Shown one piece after another: positions 45,963 through 55,657 of a DNA stretch of 64,000 nucleotides; position 1 is the stretch's first letter, and the number at the start of each line of letters is the position of its first letter. This DNA comes from Bin34 sp963422415. GTDB lineage: Bacteria; Chloroflexota; Anaerolineae; Caldilineales; Caldilineaceae. The notes beneath the pieces are model-generated. The model was not told the origin of the DNA and did not search any database. It saw only the letters and a list, made by a program, of their open reading frames with translations. Position numbers and translations under genes: made by a program. The DNA lies in the NCBI GenBank assembly GCA_963422415.1, contig OY729430.1:2542001-2606000 (forward strand), read 5' to 3'.

Positions 45963-46525
45963 GATCCACAAACAGGATTCTAAGTCAAACACGAACCTGC
46001 AATAGTGCTTCTTTCCCGCCGGTGCGGGTCACTTTACAGAAGACTTTTCCTGACGATCGCCCGGTTGGGGATCTGAAGAACCGCAGCAGGGACAAGAGCC
46101 GCCATCTCCGGTCAGGCGGACGATTCAACCCAAATACGCTTGAGGTTCTCTCACTCCAAGCGGTGTGAACCGGATCTTGCGTGCTTGGCTGCTATGATTT
46201 CCAGTCGTTGCGTCGTCCCACGGATCTGCACCGTCACTCCAACGCCACATCGGGCTGTTTATCGATACTGTTGCCACATGCCAACGGAAATGCTATACCC
46301 CGCCGCCGATGACGCCCGAATGCCACACACAATGGCGCCATGGACAGAGTCCAGACCGAGCCCAAAAATCCGTTGGCGTCGCTCAACGGCATTCAACGGC
46401 ACAAAAGGCATGGCCCAACTGTCGAGCCAGCGTCTGGCTCACGCTGGCTTTGGAGCAGGTCACGAAAATCGTGGGGACTATCGCTTCGATATCGTCGAGA
46501 ATCTGGATGCCATCGGCACAGTCTT
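45963..46525. other. Convergent intergenic region, 563 bp
   Basis: It lies between hyuB (plus) and the mandelate-racemase-like gene (minus). Open frames on both strands here are short or read as translated non-coding sequence, with no motif. I saw no strong terminator. It may hold decayed sequence, but no parent gene is recognisable. Confidence 0.4.
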
Positions 46526-47614
46526 TCAGACATCTTCTGTAAAGCGTTCCACCTTGTCCCAATCCAGTTCCACACCAAGGCCCGGACCATCCGGGGTGGG
46601 CAACATGCCCTGGACAGGATCGCGCGGGGAGGCGACGAAGGTGTCCGCCAGGTCTGTGGCCGGTGAAGGCCACGTGGCACAAGGCAGGGCCGATGCCAGA
46701 TGGCATGCTGCCACGGCGATCAAATCGTAATAAATCGCGATCGACAGTCCGAATCCGGCCGCCTCGAACAGATGGCCTATCTGCTGTACTGGCTGCAGAC
46801 CGCCGTGCTTGCTGATCTTCATGAGTGCCAGTGTGGCCGCGCCGCGTCGGATCACGTCCATGGCGTCCGCAATGCCGTAAATCGCTTCGTCGGCCATGAC
46901 CGGCGTATGTAGACGCCGGGCGATTTCCGCCATATCCTCAACGCGCTTGACAGGCTGTTCAATGGCTCCCAAAGCTCCGATGTCCTCCATGGCCTTCAAG
47001 GCAGGCAGGGCTTGCGTGAGGGTATATCCGATGTTGCCGTCGACCTGGATCACTGCGCGTTCGCGCACCGCCTCCGCCACGGCGGCATAGCGCTCCACGT
47101 CTTCACGGGGGTCGAGGCCGATCTTCATCTTCAGCACTGGGTAGCCGTGTTCATCCAACTGAGCGCGGGCATGCGCCGCCATGGCCGCGGGAGTCCCATG
47201 ATGCACAAAGCCCATAAGGGCAATGCCGTCTCGTACCTTTCCGCCCAGCAGCTGGTATATCGGCACGTCCAAGGCCTTGCCCTTGAGATCCCAGAGCGCC
47301 ATCTCCACGCCGGAATGGGAAAAATAGTGATGGGGCAGGGCCGCGCGCAGAGCCTGATTGAGGGCCGTGATCTGCATGGGATCGGCTCCCTTGACCACAG
47401 GTGCCAGATGATGTCGGATGTTGGCCAGCATGCCTACGGCGGTCTCGCCGTAGAAAGGAGCGTCAACCGAAGCCTGCCCGATCCCCGTAAGTCCTGCATC
47501 GGTATGCAGCTGAATCAGGATGGTGGGCGCCTGATCCCAGGAGCCATAGGCGGTGGTCAAGGTAGCCGTACGCGGAATGTTCAGCAATCTGGCCTGTAGC
47601 TTGGTGATCCTCAT
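46526..47614 (-). CDS. Mandelate racemase/muconate lactonizing enzyme family protein
   Basis: The 362-residue enolase-superfamily enzyme has KMKIGL with a KxK catalytic pair near 163-165, QVDGN, IEQP and MADEA as the three metal-binding strands, and a second catalytic Lys in LMKISKHGG. This is the pattern of the muconate-lactonizing subgroup, which includes dipeptide epimerases and N-succinylamino-acid racemases. Its ATG overlaps the aminotransferase stop by four bases, so both act in one pathway. A close paralogue lies at 54542. Confidence 0.9.
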   Translation of the reverse strand: MRITKLQARLLNIPRTATLTTAYGSWDQAPTILIQLHTDAGLTGIGQASVDAPFYGETAVGMLANIRHHLAPVVKGADPMQITALNQALRAALPHHYFSHSGVEMALWDLKGKALDVPIYQLLGGKVRDGIALMGFVHHGTPAAMAAHARAQLDEHGYPVLKMKIGLDPREDVERYAAVAEAVRERAVIQVDGNIGYTLTQALPALKAMEDIGALGAIEQPVKRVEDMAEIARRLHTPVMADEAIYGIADAMDVIRRGAATLALMKISKHGGLQPVQQIGHLFEAAGFGLSIAIYYDLIAVAACHLASALPCATWPSPATDLADTFVASPRDPVQGMLPTPDGPGLGVELDWDKVERFTEDV

Positions 47615-48789
47615 GTCAGGTTTCTCGCTGGCAAATGGGCAATGAATTCTTTCATGCGGGCCGTTGCGCGAGCAATGTCGTCCAAGGGCTGCAGCAGGGT
47701 AATGCGCACATGGTCTGTCCGGGGATCGCCGAACAGGGTGCCCGGGAATATCATGACCCCCTTTTCCTGCAGCAGGCGCAGACAGAATTCCTCGGAACTC
47801 AGGCCGGTCGAGGATACGTTGACGTAAATGTACATGCCTCCTCCCGGATGACCATAGGTCAGGTCCATGTCGTCCAAGGCCTGCATCAAGGCGCGCCGCC
47901 GCCGGTCATACGTCTGATGCATCGCTTTCACGATGGATTGGGGGCCGGTCAGGGCCGCCAAGGCCGCTTGCTGCATGGGAGTGGCCGTACAAATGCTCAT
48001 GGTGTGCTTGACCTCGATCACGGCCTGCACGAATTCCCGAGGCGCGGCAAAATAGCCTACGCGCAATCCCGTCATGGCATAGGCCTTGGCGAATCCATTC
48101 ACGGTGATGGTCCGTTCGCGCATTCCCGGAAAAGTGGCCAGCGAAACATGCTCCAGACCATCGTACATGAGTTTCTCGTAGATCTCGTCGGAGATGACAA
48201 CCAGATCCCGCTCCACAGCCAAGGCCGCCAAGGCCGCCAATTGGACGGGAGGGATGACGCCTCCGGTGGGATTGTTGGGCGTGACTACGGCCATGGCCTT
48301 GGTCTGTGGCGTAATGTGTGCCGCGACCGCTTCTGCGGTCAAGGCGAAATCTTCCGCCTGCAGAGTGGGCACGGAGACCACTGCACCCCCTGCCAGATGC
48401 ACCATGTGGTCATAGGCGTTGTAGCGCGGTTCCTGCAGGAGCAATGCGTCACCGGGGCCGATCAACGCCTGGATCAGCAGGTACAGCGCTTCCTGACAGC
48501 CATTCGTGACCACGATTTCGTCCGCGGTGTAATCCAGCCCGTTTTCCACCCGCAGCTTGTGGGCGATGGCCTCCCGCAACTGGGGCAACCCCGCCGGCAG
48601 CGTATAGTGGGTATTTCCGGCCGCCAGCGCGGCCTGGGCGGCCTCCACAACATGCACGGGGGCGTCAAAATCCGGATCTCCTCTGCCTAAGGTAATGACG
48701 TCATCCAGCTGGGAGGCCATCGTCAACATGCGGGACCGCAGACTCCCCTGCACCCGCGAGCGGTGAGGCACGATTCTTTCCTGCAGCAT
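47611..48789 (-). CDS. Class I/II pyridoxal-phosphate aminotransferase
   Basis: The 392-residue enzyme has PNNPTGG (171-177), ISDEIYEKL (Asp201, Tyr204), Schiff-base Lys235 in NGFAKAYAMTGLRVGY, and Arg243. The usual Ser before the Lys is Ala. The family is that of aspartate-type aminotransferases; the amino donor cannot be predicted. It is co-transcribed with the racemase-like gene, suggesting that a D- or L-amino acid released or epimerised by it is deaminated here. Confidence 0.92.
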   Translation of the reverse strand: MLQERIVPHRSRVQGSLRSRMLTMASQLDDVITLGRGDPDFDAPVHVVEAAQAALAAGNTHYTLPAGLPQLREAIAHKLRVENGLDYTADEIVVTNGCQEALYLLIQALIGPGDALLLQEPRYNAYDHMVHLAGGAVVSVPTLQAEDFALTAEAVAAHITPQTKAMAVVTPNNPTGGVIPPVQLAALAALAVERDLVVISDEIYEKLMYDGLEHVSLATFPGMRERTITVNGFAKAYAMTGLRVGYFAAPREFVQAVIEVKHTMSICTATPMQQAALAALTGPQSIVKAMHQTYDRRRRALMQALDDMDLTYGHPGGGMYIYVNVSSTGLSSEEFCLRLLQEKGVMIFPGTLFGDPRTDHVRITLLQPLDDIARATARMKEFIAHLPARNLT

Positions 48790-49148
48790 GTCCGTTTTCC
48801 TTGTTTTCAGGTAGGTTCAGAGGGCGTTACAACTGCAACATAGTGCGTCTGATGGGCTTTGGAACGAGAGCCCGTGCAGGTTTTCAAGGAGCGCTTCAGA
48901 TACATGCACCCGGGACCGGCGATCTCCATTCCTCTGGCAATTTGGGACAGTCATGCATGTTCGTCTCCCTAATTCCAAGTATGTTGTATCACACGGCAGA
49001 CCGTGCATTGAATATAAGGCTGCACTCCATCTCATAACGACATCCCCATCCCGTTTGGTCAATCTGTCAAATTGGCCCTTGACGTGAATCTAGGTATGAT
49101 TGACGTTGCAGTCTCTTTCGTTTTTGCAGATACAAAGGATCGTTTCCG
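48790..49148. other. Divergent intergenic region, 359 bp
   Basis: It separates the aminotransferase-racemase operon (minus) from the large peptide-transport cluster (plus) and must contain both promoters. A candidate for the plus strand is at 49072-49100. I see no gene. Confidence 0.5.
49072..49100 (+). promoter_or_regulatory. Putative sigma-70 promoter of the second family-5 transport cluster
   Basis: TTGGCC (49072-49077) and TATGAT (49095-49100) are separated by 17 bp, which fits sigma-70 spacing, with four of six -35 and five of six -10 bases matching consensus. It lies 48 bp upstream of the lipoprotein ATG. Confidence 0.4.
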
Positions 49149-50786
49149 ATGCGCCGCTTGCATTTCTTGATGGTCATGGTCGCCATGCTGTTTCTTATGG
49201 CCGGATGCGCCTCCCCAGCGGCTCCGGCCGCTCCGGCCACCGACGATGACACGAGCGTCGCCAAGGGAGGGCACTTGGAAATAGCCTTTCCGGCCAACAG
49301 TGAGCCGGCCTCTTTGGACGGGCATATCGATCCCTATCAGTCGGCATGGCTGTTTGACTCGTTCGCCGCCGATCCGCTGGTCATACTGGCTCCCGACGCC
49401 ACATACAAGGGGGCGCTGGCCGAGAGCTGGGAATCGCTGGAAGGCGGCCGCACCTGGACCTTCCGTCTGCGATCCGGCGTCTCGTTTCAGGACGGAACGC
49501 CTTTCAACGCGGAAGCCGTGAAATACAATGTTGAACGCGTGCTGGCCCCCGAGACGGCCTCGGCCCAGATGGCCGCCGATCTAGGGGACATTGCCGAGAT
49601 CGAGTTGGTTGACGACCTCACGGTAACCATCCATTTTGAAACCCCTTCCGTAAACCTGCTGGACGCCTTGCGCCGGATGCCCATTTGGTCTCCGACCGCC
49701 GCCGAGGAGCATGGTCTGGACGGCTTCGATCGGTTCCTGATCGGGGCGGGTCCCTTTGTACTGGAAGAATGGGTGCCCAACGATCGCATCGTATTCCGCA
49801 AATGGGAGGACTACGGTGGCTGGAACGCTGTGCAAGACCATGAGGGTCCGGCCTATCTGGACAGTGTCACCATCCGCTTCATCGGCGAGGATGCCGTACG
49901 AGCCGCCATGCTGGAAACGGGGGACGTGCACATCGTGCGTGAACTGCCGGCTGCCAATGTGGAAGACTACGAGGATCGCGAGGGATTTGAATTGATCACG
50001 GGATATCAGGCAGGCACGGGCCTGCAGATGGTGATTAACATTCGCAATGCCCCGCTGAACATTCTGGAAGTCCGCCAGGCGCTGCAATGGGCCACGGATC
50101 AGAAGGCCATCAACGATTTGGCCTATGGAGGTCTCTATCTGGTGTCCGACGGTCCAGTGAACGTGGTGCATCCCTGCTACTGGTCAGGAGCCGCGGACAT
50201 GTACGGCCACGATCCTGCCCAAGCCATGGAGTTGCTGGACAGCGTGGGCTACCGGGACGAAGACGGTGATGGCATCCGCGAAGCGCACGGCGTATCCGGA
50301 GTGGAAGACGGGTCTCCGCTGAGTCTGCGCTGGACCGTGCTGCATCACACGGAAATTGGGGAAGTGGTGCAAGGCCAATGGCGTGAACTGGGCATCGATC
50401 TGCAATTGGAACAGGTGGCGGGTCCCATTCAGCTTGAACGACGCAACGCGCGTGACTTCGACCTGATGTACGAGCGGCAGCGCACTCCGGATCCGGCGAT
50501 CTTGGAAATGGTGTGGAATTCCGCGAATGATGTGGAAGGGGGATGGGCCTGGACTGGATTCGTCGATGCCGAGCTGGACGAGGCAGTAGTGCAGATTTTG
50601 CAAGTGGCCGATCCGGAGGAACGATGCGCCTTGGCGCATACCGCCCAGCGTATCGTCATGGAAAACGCCGTCATGCTGCCCACCTTGAGTCAGCCGCAGT
50701 TCTATGCCTTGGCCAACTCGGTGAAGAACTTCCAGCTGTCTTCGGAATCCCCGTACTTCTTCCTGCATAACACCTACATTGAATGA
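49149..50786 (+). CDS. ABC transporter family-5 solute-binding lipoprotein
   Basis: The 545-residue protein has lipobox LMAGC (Cys20) after a Met-rich hydrophobic core, then an Ala/Pro linker. Family-5 features include WTFRLRSGVSFQDGTPFNAE near 100-120. AAGGA nine bases upstream supports the ATG. It is the first gene of the large plus-strand cluster and probably delivers a peptide or modified amino acid to one of the two DppB/DppC pairs downstream. The related binding protein at 50874 suggests two ligands. Confidence 0.92.
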   Translation: MRRLHFLMVMVAMLFLMAGCASPAAPAAPATDDDTSVAKGGHLEIAFPANSEPASLDGHIDPYQSAWLFDSFAADPLVILAPDATYKGALAESWESLEGGRTWTFRLRSGVSFQDGTPFNAEAVKYNVERVLAPETASAQMAADLGDIAEIELVDDLTVTIHFETPSVNLLDALRRMPIWSPTAAEEHGLDGFDRFLIGAGPFVLEEWVPNDRIVFRKWEDYGGWNAVQDHEGPAYLDSVTIRFIGEDAVRAAMLETGDVHIVRELPAANVEDYEDREGFELITGYQAGTGLQMVINIRNAPLNILEVRQALQWATDQKAINDLAYGGLYLVSDGPVNVVHPCYWSGAADMYGHDPAQAMELLDSVGYRDEDGDGIREAHGVSGVEDGSPLSLRWTVLHHTEIGEVVQGQWRELGIDLQLEQVAGPIQLERRNARDFDLMYERQRTPDPAILEMVWNSANDVEGGWAWTGFVDAELDEAVVQILQVADPEERCALAHTAQRIVMENAVMLPTLSQPQFYALANSVKNFQLSSESPYFFLHNTYIE

Positions 50787-50873
50787 GAGGCGAGAGGGGA
50801 ATGAACCTCCCTGCATTGCGTTGACTGTGTTGTCTGAACATGGCTTGTTGATCAAGCCCAAGGAGAGATCCGA

Positions 50874-52499
50874 ATGAACAAGGTGCACAAGTTTCTGATA
50901 GTCGTGGGGCTGTTGGCGTTGGCGTTGGCGTTGGCGGCCTGTACTCCCGCCGCCCCAGCGACTGATGAGCCCATGGCGGAACCCATGGGTGTCGAGGAGA
51001 CAGGGGTCGAAGACGAGGGCGAAGTGACCCTGACCATCGGCATGAACGAACTGGTCACGTCACTCGATCCGCCCACGGATTGGGCCATTGCCGCGACGTG
51101 GATCCACACGAACATCTTCGACTGCCTGATCTGGCGCAACCGCGAGACCGCGGAGTTCGAGCCTTGGCTGGCCGAATCGTACGAGAACATCGACGACACG
51201 ACCTGGCGCCTGAAGTTGCGCGAGGACGTGACGTTCCACAATGGCGAGCCCTTCACCGCGGACGCGGTGGTCTGGACCTACAGCCGCATCATCGAAGCGT
51301 CGCGCGACGAATTCATCACCTATAACCAATGGCTGTTCATTGATCAAATCAATGTCTTGGACGAATACCACATTGAAATCGTGACGGCCACGCCCGAACC
51401 GGCCTTCCTGAGCAAGATGGCGGGTACCGGTTGCGGCATTCAGGCGCCGGATCATGGACGGGCCCAGGCGGAGAGCGGTGCCGAATACATGCCGGTCGGC
51501 ACGGGGCCCTTGATGTTTGACAGCTGGGTCAAGGACGACAGCATTACGCTGCGGGCCAACGAGAGTTACTGGCAAGGCAAGCCTGATGTGGATGTCGTCA
51601 TCTGGCGCAACATCCCCGAAGTCTCCACGCGGGTGGCGAACATGCTGACGGGCGACGTGGACATGATTGTGGCGGTGCCGCCGCAGGATTGGGAACGTGT
51701 CAATTCCAACGAAGGCACAAACGTAGTGGATTTTCTGACCACGCGGGTTATGTTGTTGGCTCTGCGCGTAGGCCCTTCGTCCACTCTGCCGGAATGGTCG
51801 GGGCCCACCGCTGATCCTCTTGTTCGGGAGGCGATCAGCCTGTCTATCGATCGGGAAGGCTTGCTGGGCCTGATTGACGGCATGGGGATTCCCGTGCTGT
51901 CCCGGATCACGCCCCCTACGCTGGGTTGGGATGCCCGGTTCATCGATCAGCTGGGCGAATACAATCCGGATCGGGCGATGGAACTGCTGACCGAAGCCGG
52001 CTATGACGGAGAGGAACTGACCTTCCATTCCAGCACACGTTGGCTGGCACAAAAGGAGGTTTCCGAAGCGCTGGAGGCCATGATGGAAGCGGTAGGCCTG
52101 AATGTAGATCTCCAGGTGTTGGACGTGACCACCTTCAATGAACAGGTCTATCGTCCCTCCCGGAACGAGGAGATATACATGACTGCGCTGGGCAACTCCT
52201 TCTTTGATCCGTGGATCACCGTGCTTTCCGAGCGATCGGACCGACGAGAACGAACCGGTTGGAACGGACCGAATGCGGATGCCGCGGACGAATTGGTCCG
52301 GGCCGCCGCCGTGAACATGGATCCGGAAGCGCGGCGTCAACAATATGTCGAAATCCAAGAACTGATCGCGGCTGACATGCCCTATATCTATCTCTATCAA
52401 ATGCGAGACACCATCGGTCTCAGCGAGACATTCGCTTGGGATCCGCCCTTGGATGGCTTCATCTGGCTGGGCAACATCGACTACACGGGCAACAACTAG
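50874..52499 (+). CDS. ABC transporter family-5 solute-binding lipoprotein
   Basis: The 541-residue protein has lipobox ALAAC (Cys23). The signal core is encoded by a TTGGCG-type hexamer repeat near 50914-50936 (LALALALA). Family-5 motifs include TWRLKLREDVTFHNGEPFTADA near residue 110. AAGGAG stands eight bases upstream of the ATG. It is encoded immediately before the 56-bp palindrome and the permease pair at 52648/53639, its likely partners. Confidence 0.92.
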   Translation: MNKVHKFLIVVGLLALALALAACTPAAPATDEPMAEPMGVEETGVEDEGEVTLTIGMNELVTSLDPPTDWAIAATWIHTNIFDCLIWRNRETAEFEPWLAESYENIDDTTWRLKLREDVTFHNGEPFTADAVVWTYSRIIEASRDEFITYNQWLFIDQINVLDEYHIEIVTATPEPAFLSKMAGTGCGIQAPDHGRAQAESGAEYMPVGTGPLMFDSWVKDDSITLRANESYWQGKPDVDVVIWRNIPEVSTRVANMLTGDVDMIVAVPPQDWERVNSNEGTNVVDFLTTRVMLLALRVGPSSTLPEWSGPTADPLVREAISLSIDREGLLGLIDGMGIPVLSRITPPTLGWDARFIDQLGEYNPDRAMELLTEAGYDGEELTFHSSTRWLAQKEVSEALEAMMEAVGLNVDLQVLDVTTFNEQVYRPSRNEEIYMTALGNSFFDPWITVLSERSDRRERTGWNGPNADAADELVRAAAVNMDPEARRQQYVEIQELIAADMPYIYLYQMRDTIGLSETFAWDPPLDGFIWLGNIDYTGNN

Positions 52500-52516
52500 A
52501 AGACAATCGGCCCACT

Positions 52517-52572
52517 GCGATCACGCGCCTTGCGGAAGACCGGCGCCGGTCTTCCGCAAGGCGCGTGATCGC
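52517..52572. repeat. Perfect 56-bp palindrome between solute-binding protein and permease genes
   Basis: The 28-base arm, which runs from GCGATCACGCGCC to GACCGGC (52517-52544), is followed without a spacer by its exact reverse complement (to 52572), centred on GGCGCC. It starts 18 bases after the lipoprotein stop. A second hairpin follows at once. Possible roles are an mRNA 3'-stabiliser or attenuator, or a mobile palindromic element; no T-tract follows. Confidence 0.9.
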
Positions 52573-52577
52573 TTTCG

Positions 52578-52604
52578 CCTCTCCAATTGCCACGATTGGA
52601 GAGG
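52578..52604 (+). terminator. Second stem-loop behind the 56-bp palindrome
   Basis: Ten-base perfect arms CCTCTCCAAT (52578-52587) and ATTGGAGAGG (52595-52604) enclose a seven-base loop. No T-tract follows. The structure lies 43 bases before the permease ATG at 52648 and may influence its translation. Confidence 0.65.
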
Positions 52605-52647
52605 AAGAGTGGAACAAGATCCCAGAGACAAGGCAGGTGCCTGACGG

Positions 52648-53580
52648 ATGCTGGCGTATCTGGGCGGACGGGCAGTGCAGCTGGTCCCGATCCTGATTTT
52701 GATTTCCCTCATCGTGTTTCTGATCCTGCATGCATTGCCTGGAGATCCTGCCCAGCTCATGCTAGCGGGGGCGGAAGGCGGTGGCGTCACGCCCGAGCGC
52801 ATCGAAGAGCTGCAGGAAGCCATGGGACTGAACGATCCCTTGCCCATGCAATACGGTCGCTTTCTATGGGGCATCTTGCAGGGAGACCTAGGCAATTCCA
52901 TCCGGTTGCGGGCTCCCGTGACGGACATTATTCTGGAACGTTTCGCCTTTACTATCCAGCTGAGTCTGGGAGGCCTCTTCTGGGCCCTACTATTGGGCCT
53001 GACCACAGGTGTCCTAGCCGCGCTCCGCCCCAACAGCTGGTCCGATTTCCTGTTTAGCGTCTTGGCCTACATTGGCATGTCCATGCCCTTGTTTTGGTTG
53101 GGGCTCGTGTTGATTTTTCTCTTCGCCTTCCAGCTGAAGTGGTTTCCGCCTTCGGGATCGGAGGGATTGAATCGCTTGATTCTGCCCAGTCTGACTCTGG
53201 GATTCGTGTCGGCTGGCGCCATTAGCCGCCTGACGCGGTCGTCATTACTGGAGACCCTGCAAGAGGACTACATTCGCACGGCGCAGGCGAAGGGGCTGGG
53301 GCGCGGATTGATTGTGCAACGGCACGCACTCAAGAACGCCCTGATTCCGGTGGTTACCATCGTGGGTCTACAGTTCGGCGGCATGCTGGCCGGCGCCGTC
53401 GTGACGGAAACCGTCTTTTCGCGCCCCGGCCTCGGCCGCTTGGTTGTGCAGGCCATTCTCTGGAAGGATTATCCCTTGGCACAGGGCATCATCCTGTTTC
53501 TGGCCCTCCTTTTTCTCGTCGCCAATTTGCTGGTTGATGTTTCCTATGCATGGCTGGATCCGAGAATTCGATTTCATTGA
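52648..53580 (+). CDS. ABC transporter permease, DppB/OppB type
   Basis: The 310-residue protein begins with an N-terminal helix (LVPILILISLIVFLILHALPGDP) and has six membrane segments; the EAA loop is RTAQAKGLGRGLIVQRHALKN near 210-230. It ends DPRIRFH, typical of DppB. The ATG has only a weak AGG upstream. It is followed after 58 bp by its DppC partner. No ATPase gene is in this cluster. Confidence 0.92.
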   Translation: MLAYLGGRAVQLVPILILISLIVFLILHALPGDPAQLMLAGAEGGGVTPERIEELQEAMGLNDPLPMQYGRFLWGILQGDLGNSIRLRAPVTDIILERFAFTIQLSLGGLFWALLLGLTTGVLAALRPNSWSDFLFSVLAYIGMSMPLFWLGLVLIFLFAFQLKWFPPSGSEGLNRLILPSLTLGFVSAGAISRLTRSSLLETLQEDYIRTAQAKGLGRGLIVQRHALKNALIPVVTIVGLQFGGMLAGAVVTETVFSRPGLGRLVVQAILWKDYPLAQGIILFLALLFLVANLLVDVSYAWLDPRIRFH

Positions 53581-53638
53581 TGGCCCTACTTCGTCCTGCG
53601 GCCCGAGATGCACCGTAACCGGCTAAGGTTTCCCGGTC

Positions 53639-54523
53639 ATGTTCAAGCGCAACCTGCAGGTGTTCGCCTCGCATCCCAATGGTGTAATTGGGTTTCTGTT
53701 GCTGGCGCTGTGGGTGGGAATTGCTATCATGGCAGGCCAGTTGGCTCCCTATGATCCCCTGACACAGGCCCTGCCTCCGGCACGGATCGACGATTCTCCG
53801 GCGCGGCAGGCTCCATCGGCCCTCTATTGGTTCGGTACCGACGAAGTCGGTCGCGACGTATTCAGTCGCGTATTGGCCGGCGCCCGGATTTCCTTGGCGT
53901 TGGGTTTCATCAGCGTTTCGATTGGTCTGGTGACGGGGTCCCTGCTCGGACTGGTCGCGGGCTTCTATGGTGGCTGGATAGATGGTGTCATCATGCGCGT
54001 GATGGACGCCCTACTGGCCTTTCCCGGCATCCTGCTGGCCTTGGTGGTCATCGCTGCCTTGGGCACCAGCATCCAAAACGTCATGATCGCGGTGGGAATC
54101 GCCATCGTGCCTCAATATGCGCGATTGGTACGGGGTCTCTGTCTGACAATCCGGGAATTGGCCTATGTCGAGGCAGCCCATGTGGTGGGCAGTGGCGCAG
54201 CGCGTATTATCTTTTTCCACTTTCTGCCCAACATCATGGCACCCTTGATTGTACTTTCCACTTTGCAGATCGGTCAGGCCATTATTTATGGATCGGCTCT
54301 GAGTTTCCTGGGCATGGGCGCCCAACCCCCTACCCCGGAATGGGGCCTGATTGCCGCCAAGGGACGCGACTTTTTTCGCAAGGCCTGGTGGATATCCACC
54401 TATCCTAGCTTGGCCATCCTGTCCGTCGTCATGGCCTTCAACCTGTTGGGGGATGGCCTGCGCAGTCTGTTGGATCCCCGTCTGCGTCTGGTGCGAGCGG
54501 CAGGCAGGACATATAAGACCTAG
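53639..54523 (+). CDS. ABC transporter permease, DppC/OppC type
   Basis: The 294-residue inner-membrane protein carries the DppC loop FGTDEVGRDVFSRV near residues 64-77 and the EAA loop AHVVGSGAARIIFFHFLPN near 180. AAGG about ten bases upstream supports the ATG. It partners the DppB-type protein at 52648. The racemase-like gene starts 18 bp downstream, so the transporter and that enzyme are probably on one transcript. Confidence 0.92.
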   Translation: MFKRNLQVFASHPNGVIGFLLLALWVGIAIMAGQLAPYDPLTQALPPARIDDSPARQAPSALYWFGTDEVGRDVFSRVLAGARISLALGFISVSIGLVTGSLLGLVAGFYGGWIDGVIMRVMDALLAFPGILLALVVIAALGTSIQNVMIAVGIAIVPQYARLVRGLCLTIRELAYVEAAHVVGSGAARIIFFHFLPNIMAPLIVLSTLQIGQAIIYGSALSFLGMGAQPPTPEWGLIAAKGRDFFRKAWWISTYPSLAILSVVMAFNLLGDGLRSLLDPRLRLVRAAGRTYKT

Positions 54524-54541
54524 GGCAAGAAACAGAGGAAG

Positions 54542-55630
54542 ATGATGAAGATTACCGATTTGGAGGCCGTAGTGGTTTCGTTGCCGCGGACCGATGCACT
54601 GACCACCGCCTATTCCACTGCCACCGGAGCCACCACCGTGGTGGTGCAAATCCACACTGACGAGGGCCTGATCGGCATTGGCCAGACCGCCGTGGCCCCC
54701 CGCTCCTATGGGGAGACGGCGGAAGGGATCCAAGCCAACATTCAAGCTCATCTGGCTCCGGCCGTAATGGGTGAATGCCCGCTGAACATTCACCGGTTGG
54801 TGGGGAAAATGGAGCGAGCCTTGCCTGATCACTGGTCTTCGCATGCCGGTGTGGAGTTTGCTCTGTGGGATATCAAAGGAAAAGCCTTGGGCGTGCCCGT
54901 GTATCAGTTGTTGGGTGGCAAGGTACGGGAGGGGGTGGATCTAATGGGCTTTGTCCATCATGGTGCACCGGCCGCCATGGCCGAGGAAGCCACCGCTACC
55001 TTGGCCGCGACTCCCTTTCCCGTGTTGAAAATGAAGATAGGCCTGGATCCAGTGGACGACCTGCGTCGCTACGCGACGGTGGCCCAGGCAGTGCAGGGGC
55101 AAGCCGTCATTCAGGTGGATGGCAATGCCGGATATACGCTGGCCCAGGCATTGCCTGCACTGGCCCAAATGGAGGCCTACGGCACGTTGGGCATCATTGA
55201 GCAACCCGTAGCCCGGCGGGCCGACATGGCCAATCTGGCTCGCCGGCTGTGCACGCCTCTCATGGCCGATGAATCCATCTACCCCCCCGCGGATGCTTGG
55301 GAAGTCGTACGCCAGAAGGTAGCCAGCGTCGCCTTGATGAAAATCACGAAGCATGGCGGGATTCTGAATGTATGGAAAATCGCTTCCATTTTCGAGGCCG
55401 CAGGCCTTGACCTGTCCATTGCCATCTACTACGACATCATTGCGGTGGCCGCCGCGCACCTGGCCGCTGCCCTTCCCTGTGCACGCTGGCCCTCGCCCTT
55501 CACATACTTGAACGACACCATCCTTACGGAGCCTTTTGTGCCGGAGGGGTTGCTCTTGCGTGTGCCGGAAGAGCCGGGCTGGGGAGTAGCGTTGGACATG
55601 GACAAGGTGGCGCGGTATCGCATTGGCTGA
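54542..55630 (+). CDS. Mandelate racemase/muconate lactonizing enzyme family protein (paralogue)
   Basis: The 362-residue enolase-superfamily enzyme has catalytic KxK at Lys163/Lys165 (LKMKIGL), metal ligands Asp193 (QVDGN), Glu220 (IIEQP) and Asp243 (MADES), and Lys267 in LMKITKHGG. It is of equal length and clearly paralogous to the gene product at 46526. GAGGA five to six bases upstream fits either ATG 54542 or 54545. Embedded between two DppB/DppC pairs, it is likely to be an epimerase of an imported dipeptide or N-acylamino acid (inference). Confidence 0.9.
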   Translation: MMKITDLEAVVVSLPRTDALTTAYSTATGATTVVVQIHTDEGLIGIGQTAVAPRSYGETAEGIQANIQAHLAPAVMGECPLNIHRLVGKMERALPDHWSSHAGVEFALWDIKGKALGVPVYQLLGGKVREGVDLMGFVHHGAPAAMAEEATATLAATPFPVLKMKIGLDPVDDLRRYATVAQAVQGQAVIQVDGNAGYTLAQALPALAQMEAYGTLGIIEQPVARRADMANLARRLCTPLMADESIYPPADAWEVVRQKVASVALMKITKHGGILNVWKIASIFEAAGLDLSIAIYYDIIAVAAAHLAAALPCARWPSPFTYLNDTILTEPFVPEGLLLRVPEEPGWGVALDMDKVARYRIG

Positions 55631-55657
55631 CTCTCCCGCCCCGTTCTTCCTTGCATC

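Noticed and set aside
46140..46730. Possible 196-residue protein in the convergent gap
   Set aside because: Composition like translated non-coding DNA, no ribosome binding site, and it runs into the antisense of the racemase-like gene.
47635..48690. 351-codon open frame opposite the aminotransferase gene
   Set aside because: Antisense of a complete PLP enzyme with active-site Lys; not a gene.
50914..50936. TTGGCG hexamer repeats as a phase-variable tract
   Set aside because: They encode the LALALA core of a signal peptide; copy changes in multiples of six keep frame, so on/off phase variation is not expected.
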